Shown here: positions 19,957 to 29,623 of the stretch, piece after piece | Position numbering within the stretch: the stretch's first letter is position 1 | How the letters are laid out: every line of letters begins with the position of its first letter | NCBI GenBank assembly: GCA_036522155.1 | Contig: DATDGI010000091.1 | Coordinates: 1 to 30,108, forward strand | Reading direction: 5' to 3' | DNA length: 30,108 nt | Source of the DNA: UBA9676 sp036522155 | GTDB lineage: Bacteria > Actinomycetota > Actinomycetes > Streptosporangiales > Streptosporangiaceae | The notes under the pieces: generated by a model | Databases searched by the model: none | What the model saw: the letters and a program-made list of their open reading frames with translations, nothing else | What the model was told of the DNA's origin: nothing | Program-made: the position numbers and the translations under genes

Positions 19957-22179
19957 ATGACCGACACTTTCCCGCGTCAGCAGGCCAGGACCCAGGGGTT
20001 CAGCCTGGGCGTGCCGCGCTCGTTCCAGATCTCCCCCGACGGCCGCCGGGTGGCCTTCCTGCGCAGCCGGGCCGGCAGCGACCCGGTGACCTGCCTGTGG
20101 GTGCTGGACGTCGGCTCCGGCCGCGAGCGGCTGGTGGCCGACCCGGCCGCGCTGCCGGCCGTCCAGGACGGGCCCGGTGACGACGGGGCCGACGGGCAGG
20201 AACCGGCCGAAGAGCGGGCCCGCCGGGAGCGGTCACGCGAGCAGGCGGCCGGGATCGTGGCCTTCGCCACCGACGGCGACCTGACCATCGCGGTGTTCGC
20301 GGTGGCCGGGCGGGTGTACCTGGCTGAGCTGCCGGCGGAGGGGCCGGAAAGCGAGGCGCCGTCCGTGCGCGCCGTGCCGGCCGCCGTGCCCGCGCTGGAT
20401 CCCCGGCCGGACCCGGGCGGGCGCATGGTCGCCTACGTGCACGAGGGTGCGCTGCGGATCAGCGATCTGGCCACGGGGCAGGACCGGGAGCTCATCGGGC
20501 CGGACGGAGTGCCGGGGCTGAGTTATGGGCTGGCCGAGTTCATCGCGGCGGAGGAGATGGAGCGGCAGCGGGGCTACTGGTGGGCGCCGGACGGGTCGGC
20601 CCTGCTGGTGGCGCGGGTGGACACCAGCGGGGTGAACCGGTGGCACATCGCCGACCCGGCCCAGCCCGGCAGGCCCGGCACCGAGGTCGCCTACCCGGCG
20701 GCCGGCACCCCGAACGCGCAGGTGTCGCTGCACCAGATCGGCCTGGACGGGCATGACTACCCGGTCGCCTGGGACCAGGCCGCGTTCCCCTACCTGGTCA
20801 CGGTGAACTGGGACGCCGATCCCCCGCTGATCGTGGTGCAGAGCCGGGATCAGCGCCGGATGCGGCTGCTGTCGGCCGACCCGGCCCGGGGTGCGGTCGC
20901 AGTGCTGCGCGAGGACACCGACGACCGGTGGCTCGACATCGTGCCCGGCGTGCCCGCCCGGACCAGCGACGGCCGGATCGTCTGGGCCGCCGACGCCGGG
21001 GGGGCCAAACGGCTGCTGGTCGCCACCCCGGAGGAGTTCGCCGAGGACAGCCCGGAGCCGGTCACGCCGGCGGGCCTCCAGGTTCGCCAGGTGCTGGCGG
21101 CCGACGGCGAGACGGTGCTGTTCAGCGCGTCCGGCGAAGACCCGGCCGGCATCGGGTTGTGGGCCTGGGGCCCGGGCGGGCTGGCCCCGGTCGCGGGCGA
21201 TGGGGCGGGCGGGGATGGCGCGGACGCCGGGGACGGGGATCACGGGGTGACCAGTGGCACCCGGGCGGGCGGCACCACCGTGGTCAGCCACCGGTCGCTG
21301 CGGCAGGACGGGGTTTCTGTACGGGTGGTGCGGGACGGGCAGCCCGGCGCCGTCATCGCCTCGCTGGCCGAGGAGCCGGACCTGCCCACCCCCGAGCCAG
21401 GCATCTTCGCCGCGGGGCCGCGCGGCATCCGCACCGCGGTGCTGCTGCCGTCCTGGCACCGGCCCGGCGAGGCGAAGCTGCCGGTGCTGCTCGACCCCTA
21501 CGGCGGCCCGCACGCCCAGCGGGTACTGGCCGCCCGGGGCGCGTTCCTCACCTCCCAGTGGCTGGCCGAGCAGGGCTTCGCGGTGGTGGTCGCGGACGGC
21601 CGGGGCACCCCCGGCCGGGGGCCGGACTGGGACCGCGCGGTCTGGCACGACCTGGCCAGCCCGGTGCTGGCCGACCAGGTGGAGGCCCTGCAGGCCGCCG
21701 CCGAGCGCCACCCTGACCTGGACCTGGGGCGGGTGGCGATCCGGGGCTGGTCGTTCGGCGGCTACCTGGCCGCGCTGGCGGTGCTCCGGCGGCCCGACGT
21801 GTTCCACGCGGCCGTCGCGGGCGCGCCGGTCACCGACTGGCATCTGTACGACACCCACTACACCGAGCGCTACCTGGGCCTGCCGGGCCCGTCAGGCGAT
21901 GGCGATCCTTATCACGCCTGCTCGCTGCTGGCGGACGCACCAGCGCTCAGCCGGCCGCTGCTGCTCATCCACGGCCTGGCCGACGACAACGTGGTGGCCG
22001 CCCACACGCTGCGGTTCTCCTCGGCGCTGCTGGCGGCCGGGCGGCCGCACGCGGTGCTGCCGCTGTCCGGGGTCACCCACATGACGCCGCAGGAGGAAGT
22101 GGCCGAGAACCTGCTCCGGCTGCAGGTGGATTTCCTGCGCCGCGCGCTGGGTTTGGACTCCGGCCAGCACCGGGTGTAG
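19957..22179 (+). CDS. S9 family peptidase (dipeptidyl peptidase IV/prolyl oligopeptidase-like)
   Basis: The 740-residue protein has an N-terminal beta-propeller (about 20-480; repeated ISPDGRRVAFLRS and YWWAPDGSALLVAR strands) and a C-terminal alpha/beta-hydrolase domain (about 490-735). The catalytic triad is readable: Ser599 in GWSFGGY, Asp676 in HGLADDNV and His708 in GVTHM. EFIAAEEMERQRGYWW recalls the Glu-Glu amino-terminus recognition of DPP IV, supporting dipeptidyl rather than endopeptidase activity. There is no signal peptide, so it is cytosolic. An acidic Gly/Asp linker lies at about 415-430. The ATG at 19957 has GCAGGA upstream. It is divergent from mshB. Confidence 0.92.
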   Translation: MTDTFPRQQARTQGFSLGVPRSFQISPDGRRVAFLRSRAGSDPVTCLWVLDVGSGRERLVADPAALPAVQDGPGDDGADGQEPAEERARRERSREQAAGIVAFATDGDLTIAVFAVAGRVYLAELPAEGPESEAPSVRAVPAAVPALDPRPDPGGRMVAYVHEGALRISDLATGQDRELIGPDGVPGLSYGLAEFIAAEEMERQRGYWWAPDGSALLVARVDTSGVNRWHIADPAQPGRPGTEVAYPAAGTPNAQVSLHQIGLDGHDYPVAWDQAAFPYLVTVNWDADPPLIVVQSRDQRRMRLLSADPARGAVAVLREDTDDRWLDIVPGVPARTSDGRIVWAADAGGAKRLLVATPEEFAEDSPEPVTPAGLQVRQVLAADGETVLFSASGEDPAGIGLWAWGPGGLAPVAGDGAGGDGADAGDGDHGVTSGTRAGGTTVVSHRSLRQDGVSVRVVRDGQPGAVIASLAEEPDLPTPEPGIFAAGPRGIRTAVLLPSWHRPGEAKLPVLLDPYGGPHAQRVLAARGAFLTSQWLAEQGFAVVVADGRGTPGRGPDWDRAVWHDLASPVLADQVEALQAAAERHPDLDLGRVAIRGWSFGGYLAALAVLRRPDVFHAAVAGAPVTDWHLYDTHYTERYLGLPGPSGDGDPYHACSLLADAPALSRPLLLIHGLADDNVVAAHTLRFSSALLAAGRPHAVLPLSGVTHMTPQEEVAENLLRLQVDFLRRALGLDSGQHRV

Positions 22180-22197
22180 CAAGAGTCACACGCCTGT

Positions 22198-22212
22198 GCC
22201 CGGCCCCCGGGC
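22198..22212 (+). terminator. Short GC hairpin after the S9 peptidase gene
   Basis: GCCCGG (22198-22203) and CCGGGC (22207-22212) form a perfect 6-bp stem with a CCC loop 18 nt beyond the stop. There is no T tract. The remainder of 22213-22330 holds a near-duplicated GACCGGCC motif and the sdhC leader. Confidence 0.35.
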
Positions 22213-22330
22213 CTGCGCGGTGATATTCAGTGGAATAGGGTGCCAGCGCGCGGTGACCGGCCAGGTGATGACCGGCCGGGGGTGGCCGCGCGGGTGAGCC
22301 CCGGTTAGCTTCGAGGTGGAGACACAGCCG

Positions 22331-23122
22331 ATGACCCAGGCAGCAACGGCGCCGGAAAAGACCAGGGCGCAGATCGCCGAGCGCACCTTGCGCAAGGACC
22401 CGTGGTGGCGGTCACCCGTGACCACCGCGGCCTTTCTCGGGGTGTGTGTCGTCTACCTGACCTGGGCGTCGCTGGTCAACGCGGACTATTTCTGGCAGCC
22501 GTACATCTCGCCGCTGTACTCGCCGTGCCTGGCCACCACCTGCACGGCCGGCGCCGGCTACAGCTGGATCCCGTGGCTGACCTGGCTGTCGCCAGCGGTC
22601 ATCATCATCGGCGGGCCGACCGGCTTCCGGCTCACCTGCTACTACTACCGCAAGGCCTACTACCGCGCGTTCTGGCGGGCCCCGGCCGCCTGCGCCGTGC
22701 GCGAGCCGCACGCGAAGTACACCGGCGAGACCCGGCTGCCGCTGATCCTGCAGAACGTGCACCGGTACTTTTTCTGGATCGCGCTGGTGTTCAACGTGAT
22801 CCTGTCCGCCGACGCGGTGATCGCGTTCCGCAACCACTCCGGGCAGTGGGGGCACATGGGCCTGGGCACGCTGGTCCTGCTGGTCAACGCCACCCTGCTG
22901 TGGCTGTACTCGCTGTCCTGCCACGCCTGCCGGCACGCCGTCGGCGGCCGGCTCAAGCACTTCTCCAAGCACCCGGTCCGCTACTGGCTGTGGACCCAGG
23001 TCTCCCGGCTGAACGCCAATCACATGCAGTTCGCCTGGATCTCGCTGGGCTGGGTGCTGTTCACCGATCTCTACATCCGGCTGGTCGCGAGCGGTGCCAT
23101 CACCGATCTTCGCTTCTTCTAG
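22331..23122 (+). CDS. sdhC: Succinate dehydrogenase membrane anchor subunit (Sdh1 type)
   Basis: The 263-residue protein has five likely membrane helices (about 32-50, 83-103, 144-164, 177-196, 232-252). It resembles the single large anchor of actinobacterial Sdh1 (Rv0249c type) rather than the usual small SdhC/SdhD pair. A SLSCHACRHAVGG motif (C197, H198, C200, H202) follows helix 4. Mycobacterial Sdh1 is reported to hold a membrane-embedded Rieske-type cluster, and these Cys/His residues are candidate ligands. The ATG at 22331 has GGAG 9 nt upstream; a GTG at 22316 in the same frame could start a leaderless form. It heads an sdhCAB operon and would reduce menaquinone. Confidence 0.87.
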   Translation: MTQAATAPEKTRAQIAERTLRKDPWWRSPVTTAAFLGVCVVYLTWASLVNADYFWQPYISPLYSPCLATTCTAGAGYSWIPWLTWLSPAVIIIGGPTGFRLTCYYYRKAYYRAFWRAPAACAVREPHAKYTGETRLPLILQNVHRYFFWIALVFNVILSADAVIAFRNHSGQWGHMGLGTLVLLVNATLLWLYSLSCHACRHAVGGRLKHFSKHPVRYWLWTQVSRLNANHMQFAWISLGWVLFTDLYIRLVASGAITDLRFF

Positions 23123-23149
23123 GCAGCAGGCAGAAGGTGCACGGCGCAG

Positions 23150-25042
23150 ATGACTGACATAGAACGGCTCTCCTACGACGTAGTAGTGATCGGTGCCGGC
23201 GGCTCCGGGCTGCGGGCGGCGATCGAGGCCCGGCAGGCTGGCCTGAAGACCGCTGTCATCTCCAAGTCACTGTTCGGCAAGGCGCACACGGTGATGGCCG
23301 AAGGCGGCTGCGCGGCCGCCATGGGCAACGTCAACCCGCACGACAACTGGCAGGTCCACTTCCGCGACACCATGCGCGGTGGCAAGTTCCTCAACAACTG
23401 GCGGATGGCCGAACTGCACGCCAGGGAGGCGCCGGACCGGGTCTGGGAGCTGGAGGCCTGGGGCGCGCTGTTCGACCGCACCCCGGAGGGCAAGATCAGC
23501 CAGCGCAACTTCGGCGGCCACCAGTACCCGCGGCTGGCGCACGTGGGCGACCGGACCGGGCTGGAGATGATCAGGACGCTCCAGCAGCGCACGGTGGCCC
23601 TCCAGCAGCAGGACGCGGCCGAACACAGCGATCCGGAAGCCATGCTGAAGGTCTTCGCCGAGACCACGATCACCCGGCTGCTGGTGACCGAGGGCAAGAT
23701 CGCTGGCGCGTTCGGCTATATCAGGGAGTCCGGGCGGTTCGTGGTGTTCGAGGCGCCCGCGATCATCCTGGCCACCGGGGGGATCGGGAAGACGTTCAAG
23801 GTCACGTCCAACTCCTGGGAGTACACCGGGGACGGGCACGCGCTGGCGCTGCTGGCCGGGGCGACGCTGCTGAACATGGAGTTCGTCCAGTTCCACCCGA
23901 CGCACATGGTCTGGCCGCTGTCCGTGCGCGGGCTGCTGGTCACCGAGTCGGTCCGCGGTGACGGCGGGGTGCTGCGCAACTCCGAGGGCAAGCGGTTCAT
24001 GTTCAACTACGTGCCGGACGTGTTCCGCGCCCAGTACGCCGAGACCGAGGAGGAGGCCGACCGCTGGTACACCGACCCGGATCACAACCGGCGGCCGCCC
24101 GAACTGCTGCCCCGCGACGAGGTGGCCAGGGCCAACAACGCCGAGGTGAAGGCCGGTCGCGGCTCGCCGCACGGCGGGGTGCTCCTGGACATCGCCTCCC
24201 GGCTGCCAGCCGATGAGATCCTGCGGCGGCTGCCGTCCATGCACCACCAGTTCAAGGAACTGGCCGACGTGGACATCACCAAGGAACCGATGGAGGTCGG
24301 GCCCGCCCAGCACTACGTGATGGGCGGGGTGGAGGTGGACCCGGACACCGCGCAGTCGCTGCTGCCGGGCCTGTTCGCGGCCGGTGAGGTGTCCGGCGGC
24401 ATGCACGGGTCCAACCGGCTGGGCGGCAATTCGCTGTCGGACCTGCTGGTGTTCGGGCGCCGGGCGGGCATGGGCGCGGCTGGTTACCTCAGCGCGCTGG
24501 GCGGGGCGCGGCCGGCGGTCAGCGACGCGGACGTCGCGGCCGCGCAGGCGGAGGCCCTGGCCCCGCTGGAGCGGCGCGGCGGTGAGAACCCGTACACGCT
24601 GCACGCCGAGGTGCAGGACACCATGAGCGGCCTGGTCGGCATCATCCGCACCGAGGACGAGATCAAGACGGCACTGGCCGAACTGGAGAAGCTGCACGAG
24701 CGGGCGGCACAGGCCAGCGCGGAGGGCGGCCCGGCCTACAACCCGGGCTGGCACCTGGCCCTGGACCTGCGCAACATCATGCTGATCGCCGACTGTGTGG
24801 CGCAGGCGGCGCTGGAGCGGCAGGAGAGCCGGGGCGGGCACACCCGCGACGACTTCCCTGAGATGTCGCCGGACTGGCGCAAGGTCAACCTGATCTGCTC
24901 GCTCGACGGCGACCGGGTGGTGCTCAAACGCCAGGAGATGCCCCCGATGCGGGCGGACCTGCTGGGCCTGTTCGACATCGGCGAGCTGAAGAAGTACTAC
25001 ACCGACCAGGAACTGCCGGTGGCGGCCGAGGAGACGCACTGA
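23150..25042 (+). CDS. sdhA: Succinate dehydrogenase flavoprotein subunit
   Basis: The 630-residue flavoprotein oxidises succinate to fumarate. The dinucleotide-binding loop is VVVIGAGGSGLRAA (11-24), and His46 in AHTVMAEGG is at the position of the covalent 8-alpha-histidyl FAD link. The active-site region has QFHPTHM, LVTESVRGDGG and HYVMGGVEVD, and the C-terminal FAD segment is HGSNRLGGNSLSDLLVFG. Length and motifs fit Sdh1-type SdhA (Rv0248c). The ATG at 23150 lies 27 nt after sdhC with GAAGG about 11 nt upstream. The stop overlaps the start of sdhB by one base. Confidence 0.96.
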   Translation: MTDIERLSYDVVVIGAGGSGLRAAIEARQAGLKTAVISKSLFGKAHTVMAEGGCAAAMGNVNPHDNWQVHFRDTMRGGKFLNNWRMAELHAREAPDRVWELEAWGALFDRTPEGKISQRNFGGHQYPRLAHVGDRTGLEMIRTLQQRTVALQQQDAAEHSDPEAMLKVFAETTITRLLVTEGKIAGAFGYIRESGRFVVFEAPAIILATGGIGKTFKVTSNSWEYTGDGHALALLAGATLLNMEFVQFHPTHMVWPLSVRGLLVTESVRGDGGVLRNSEGKRFMFNYVPDVFRAQYAETEEEADRWYTDPDHNRRPPELLPRDEVARANNAEVKAGRGSPHGGVLLDIASRLPADEILRRLPSMHHQFKELADVDITKEPMEVGPAQHYVMGGVEVDPDTAQSLLPGLFAAGEVSGGMHGSNRLGGNSLSDLLVFGRRAGMGAAGYLSALGGARPAVSDADVAAAQAEALAPLERRGGENPYTLHAEVQDTMSGLVGIIRTEDEIKTALAELEKLHERAAQASAEGGPAYNPGWHLALDLRNIMLIADCVAQAALERQESRGGHTRDDFPEMSPDWRKVNLICSLDGDRVVLKRQEMPPMRADLLGLFDIGELKKYYTDQELPVAAEETH

Positions 25043-25827
25043 TGACGGAGAAGGTAACCCTGCGGATCTGGCGGGGCGACGCCGGCCGGGGCGAACTGGT
25101 GGACTACCAGGTCGAGGTCAACGAGGGCGAAGTCGTGCTGGACATCCTGCACCGGCTGCAGGCCACCCAGGCGGGTGATCTGGCGGTGCGGTGGAACTGC
25201 AAGGCCGGCAAGTGCGGATCCTGCTCGATGGAGATCAACGGGCGGCCCCGCCTGGCCTGCATGACCCGGATGTCCACCTTCGAGCCCGGGGCAGCGATCA
25301 CGGTCACCCCGATGCGCACCTTCCCGGTGATCCGGGATCTGGTCACCGACGTGTCGTTCAACTTCACCAAGGCCCGGCTGATCCCGTCATTCACCCCGGA
25401 CCCCGCGATCGGGCTGGGCGAGTTCCGGATGCAGCAGGTCGATGTGGAGCGCTCGCAGGAGTTCCGCAAGTGCATCGAGTGCTTCCTGTGCCAGAACGTG
25501 TGCCACGTGATCCGCGACCACGCCGACAACGAGCAGGCCTACGCCGGCCCCCGGTTCCTCATGCGGGTCGCCGAGCTTGAGATGCACCCGGCCGACACCG
25601 CCGACCGGCGGGAGATCGCCCAGGACGACTTCGGGCTGGGCCTGTGCAACATCACCAAGTGCTGCACCGAGGTGTGCCCGGAGCACATCAAGATCACCGA
25701 CAACGCGCTGATCCCGCTGAAGGAGCGCGTGGTGGGCCGCAAGTATGACCCGCTGGTCTGGCTCGGCAGCAAGATCGGCCGCCGCCCGCGGCACGACACC
25801 CCCTCGGTGCCGGCGGCGAAGGAGTAA
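25042..25827 (+). CDS. sdhB: Succinate dehydrogenase iron-sulfur subunit
   Basis: The 261-residue protein carries the three clusters of SdhB. The [2Fe-2S] site is C53, C58, C61 and C73 (NCKAGKCGSCSMEI...LAC). The first cysteine group of the high-potential clusters is C144, C147, C150 and C154 (CIECFLCQNVCH). The second group is C202, C207/C208 and C212 (CNITKCCTEVCPE). It transfers electrons from SdhA to the membrane anchor. The start codon overlaps the sdhA stop as TGATG, ensuring balanced synthesis. It is the last gene of the operon; no strong hairpin follows. Confidence 0.96.
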   Translation: MTEKVTLRIWRGDAGRGELVDYQVEVNEGEVVLDILHRLQATQAGDLAVRWNCKAGKCGSCSMEINGRPRLACMTRMSTFEPGAAITVTPMRTFPVIRDLVTDVSFNFTKARLIPSFTPDPAIGLGEFRMQQVDVERSQEFRKCIECFLCQNVCHVIRDHADNEQAYAGPRFLMRVAELEMHPADTADRREIAQDDFGLGLCNITKCCTEVCPEHIKITDNALIPLKERVVGRKYDPLVWLGSKIGRRPRHDTPSVPAAKE

Positions 25828-25876
25828 CCCGCCCCGCCAATCCGCCGGCCCGCACCCCCCGCTGGCCCGCAATCCG

Positions 25877-25882
25877 TACCAT
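25877..25882 (+). promoter_or_regulatory. Candidate -10 element of a leaderless uppP leader transcript
   Basis: TACCAT is followed by 6 nt and then the GTG at 25889 that opens the 23-codon ORF. This is the spacing seen for leaderless actinobacterial genes. No convincing -35 is visible. Confidence 0.35.
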
Positions 25883-25888
25883 GAGACG

Positions 25889-25960
25889 GTGCAGGCCAGC
25901 GTCCCCCGGGGGAGCGGCGTGCCGGTATCCCTCGCCCCCACCGCAAAAGGCTGGATATGA
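25889..25960 (+). CDS. Possible 23-residue leader peptide overlapping uppP
   Basis: A GTG at 25889 opens 23 codons (VQASVPRGSG... ending KGWI) whose TGA overlaps the uppP start as ATGA. It has no Shine-Dalgarno but a TACCAT hexamer 6 nt upstream, so it could be the first codon of a leaderless mRNA. Translation of it would deliver ribosomes to uppP. The peptide resembles no family. A chance ORF is possible. Confidence 0.38.
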   Translation: MQASVPRGSGVPVSLAPTAKGWI

Positions 25961-26976
25961 CCCACCTGACCTATCTTGAGGCGGCCGTCGTCGGCCTGGT
26001 CCAGGGCGTCACCGAGCTTTTCCCCGTGTCCAGCCTCGGGCACAACGTGCTCATCCCGGCGCTGGTCGGCGGTAGCTGGGCGTCCGACCTCAGCGTGGCC
26101 AAGCCCGAGTCGCCGTACCTGGCCTTCATCGTCGGGCTGCACGTCGCCACCGCGATCGCGCTGCTCATCTACTTCTGGCGGGACTGGGTCCGGATCATCG
26201 GCGGCTTCTTCACCTCGCTTGGCCAGTTCGCCCGGCCCGCCGAAGGCACCCGGCGCTGGCAATTGCAGGACACCAATCAGAAGCTGGCCTGGATGGTCAT
26301 CTTGGCGACCATTCCGGTCGGGCTGGTCGGGCTGAAGTTCGAGCACGAGTTCCGGGTGCTGTTCGGCAAGCCCATCCGGGCGGCGATCTTCCTGGTCGTC
26401 AACGGCCTGATCCTGCTGGCCGGGGAGAAGCTCCGGCGGCCGGCCTCGATCCAGGCGGACCAGGACATCGCGCGGGAGCGGGAACTGGTGGCCGTCGGCG
26501 GGGCGCGCCGCGAGGGCCCCGCCCGGCACGCGGCGGGCCACCAGGCCGAGCGGGCGGCCGAGTACGCCCAGGGCCTGGAATCGGACCAGCGGCTGGCCAG
26601 GACCAGCCCCCTCATGTCCGTCCTCATCGGCTGCGCGCAGATCCTGGCGCTGCTGGCGGGCATCAGCCGGGACGGGGTGACCATGGTGGCGGGCATGTTC
26701 TCCGGGCTGTCACGGGAGGACGCCGCGCGGTTCGCCTTCCTGCTGGCCACCCCGGTGATCCTGGCCGCCGGGGCGCTGAAGATGGGCGACCTGATCACCC
26801 TGGGCAAGGGCATCTACGGCCCGATCCTGCTCGGCAGCATCCTGTCCGGTGTCGGCGCCTACCTCTCGGTGCGGTTCCTGGTCCGCTACTTCCGCACCCG
26901 GACGCTGACCCCGTTCGCCATCTACTGCTTGGTGGTCGGCCTGGGCAGCATCGTCTACCTCAGCGTGATCAAATAG
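25957..26976 (+). CDS. uppP: Undecaprenyl-diphosphate phosphatase UppP/BacA
   Basis: The 339-residue integral membrane protein recycles the lipid carrier for peptidoglycan by dephosphorylating undecaprenyl diphosphate; overexpression of this family gives bacitracin resistance. Visible are QGVTELFPVSSLGH (E20, S25, S26, H29) and AGISRDGVTMVAGMFSGLSREDAARFAFLLATPVI with R238, the two catalytic segments. The usual PGxSRSG is AGISRDG here. A charged, Arg/Glu/Ala-rich insertion of about 50 residues (about 155-205) lies in a loop and makes the protein longer than the usual 265-285. The ATG at 25957 has AAAAGG about 6 nt upstream and overlaps the putative leader peptide. It converges on typA with 5 bp between. 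Confidence 0.93.
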   Translation: MTHLTYLEAAVVGLVQGVTELFPVSSLGHNVLIPALVGGSWASDLSVAKPESPYLAFIVGLHVATAIALLIYFWRDWVRIIGGFFTSLGQFARPAEGTRRWQLQDTNQKLAWMVILATIPVGLVGLKFEHEFRVLFGKPIRAAIFLVVNGLILLAGEKLRRPASIQADQDIARERELVAVGGARREGPARHAAGHQAERAAEYAQGLESDQRLARTSPLMSVLIGCAQILALLAGISRDGVTMVAGMFSGLSREDAARFAFLLATPVILAAGALKMGDLITLGKGIYGPILLGSILSGVGAYLSVRFLVRYFRTRTLTPFAIYCLVVGLGSIVYLSVIK

Positions 26977-26981
26977 TCCGG

Positions 26982-28889
<1,908 letters not shown>

Positions 28890-29080
28890 GCCAAAGCCTC
28901 GGTCGTGGGTGCGGGTGGATACGGCTATCAACCGCCGTCTGGCCCAGTCTATTTCACCGCCCCTGCCAAACGGCCGTGCCGCCTGCCCAGCGGCCCTGGC
29001 CCGGGCCGGCCCCCGGCAGCAACGGCTTCTTGAATGGCTCTTGACGGGGTCTTAACGCAGGTTCTGCTGAGATACCACCC

Positions 29081-29623
29081 ATGCACGACAACTACGATCC
29101 GCCGACAGATCCAGTGGTATGGCAGGCCGCTCCGCCCGATTACCCCGGCCAGGGGCCTGACCACCACCAGAGCTGGTACCCGGACTACCCGCCCGGCTAT
29201 GACGAGCCGCCCGGGGAGGCGCGCACCCAGGGCCTGCGCCGCCTGACCAAGCTCACCTGGCGCGCTACCCAGCTCAGCGCGGTCGCCGCGGTCGGTTTCG
29301 CGGCCCTGTTCGGGCACACGACTCACACCTACGCGAGCACGACCACGACCCACACAGTCAAGCCCACGGTCAAGCCGACCACCCCGTCGCCGTCGCCGTC
29401 CCCGACCAAGAAGCACCACCACCACCATCACCACCACGGTGCCGCCGCGGCGGCGGCTTCCCCGGCCGGCGGGGGCACGGGCGGGTCGGCCCCCGGCACT
29501 GCTCCCGCCTCCGCGCCGGCATCGGCCCCCGCCCCGCCCACCACCGCGCCGGCGCCCCCGCCACCGTCACCGACCCCTGCCCCCACCCAGACGTCATCCG
29601 GCGGGAGCCAGGGCGGCGGGTGA
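29081..29623 (+). CDS. Single-pass membrane protein with His8 tract and Pro/Thr/Ser-rich tail
   Basis: The 180-residue protein has a Pro/Tyr/Asp-rich N-terminus (1-50), a basic stretch and one membrane segment (about 62-79). A Thr-rich region follows, then KK plus eight consecutive histidines (112-119), and a low-complexity Ala/Pro/Ser/Thr/Gly tail to the end. The topology is probably N-terminus inside, tail outside. No domain is recognised. The His run suggests metal binding at the cell surface. The ATG at 29081 has no Shine-Dalgarno; TTGACG at 29041-29046 may be a -35. The stop overlaps the ATG of apbE as TGATG, so the two are co-translated. Confidence 0.72.
   Translation: MHDNYDPPTDPVVWQAAPPDYPGQGPDHHQSWYPDYPPGYDEPPGEARTQGLRRLTKLTWRATQLSAVAAVGFAALFGHTTHTYASTTTTHTVKPTVKPTTPSPSPSPTKKHHHHHHHHGAAAAAASPAGGGTGGSAPGTAPASAPASAPAPPTTAPAPPPPSPTPAPTQTSSGGSQGGG

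Noticed and set aside
19956..19967. mshB starting at 19958 or 19967, overlapping the S9 peptidase start
   Set aside because: This adds an unconserved 18-21 residue N-terminus, whereas GTG at 19904 gives the normal MshB start and has a correctly placed -10 hexamer.
20233..21858. A 541-codon minus-strand open frame opposite the S9 peptidase gene
   Set aside because: Shadow frame; the plus strand carries a complete catalytic triad and the propeller repeats.
23267..25039. A 590-codon minus-strand open frame opposite sdhA
   Set aside because: It mirrors sdhA almost exactly and has no recognisable domain or ribosome-binding site.
29414..29440. The eight-histidine run as a cloning tag or vector contamination
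   Set aside because: It lies inside a natural GC-rich gene flanked by Lys-Lys and a low-complexity tail, uses mixed CAC/CAT codons, and overlaps apbE; no vector sequence is present.
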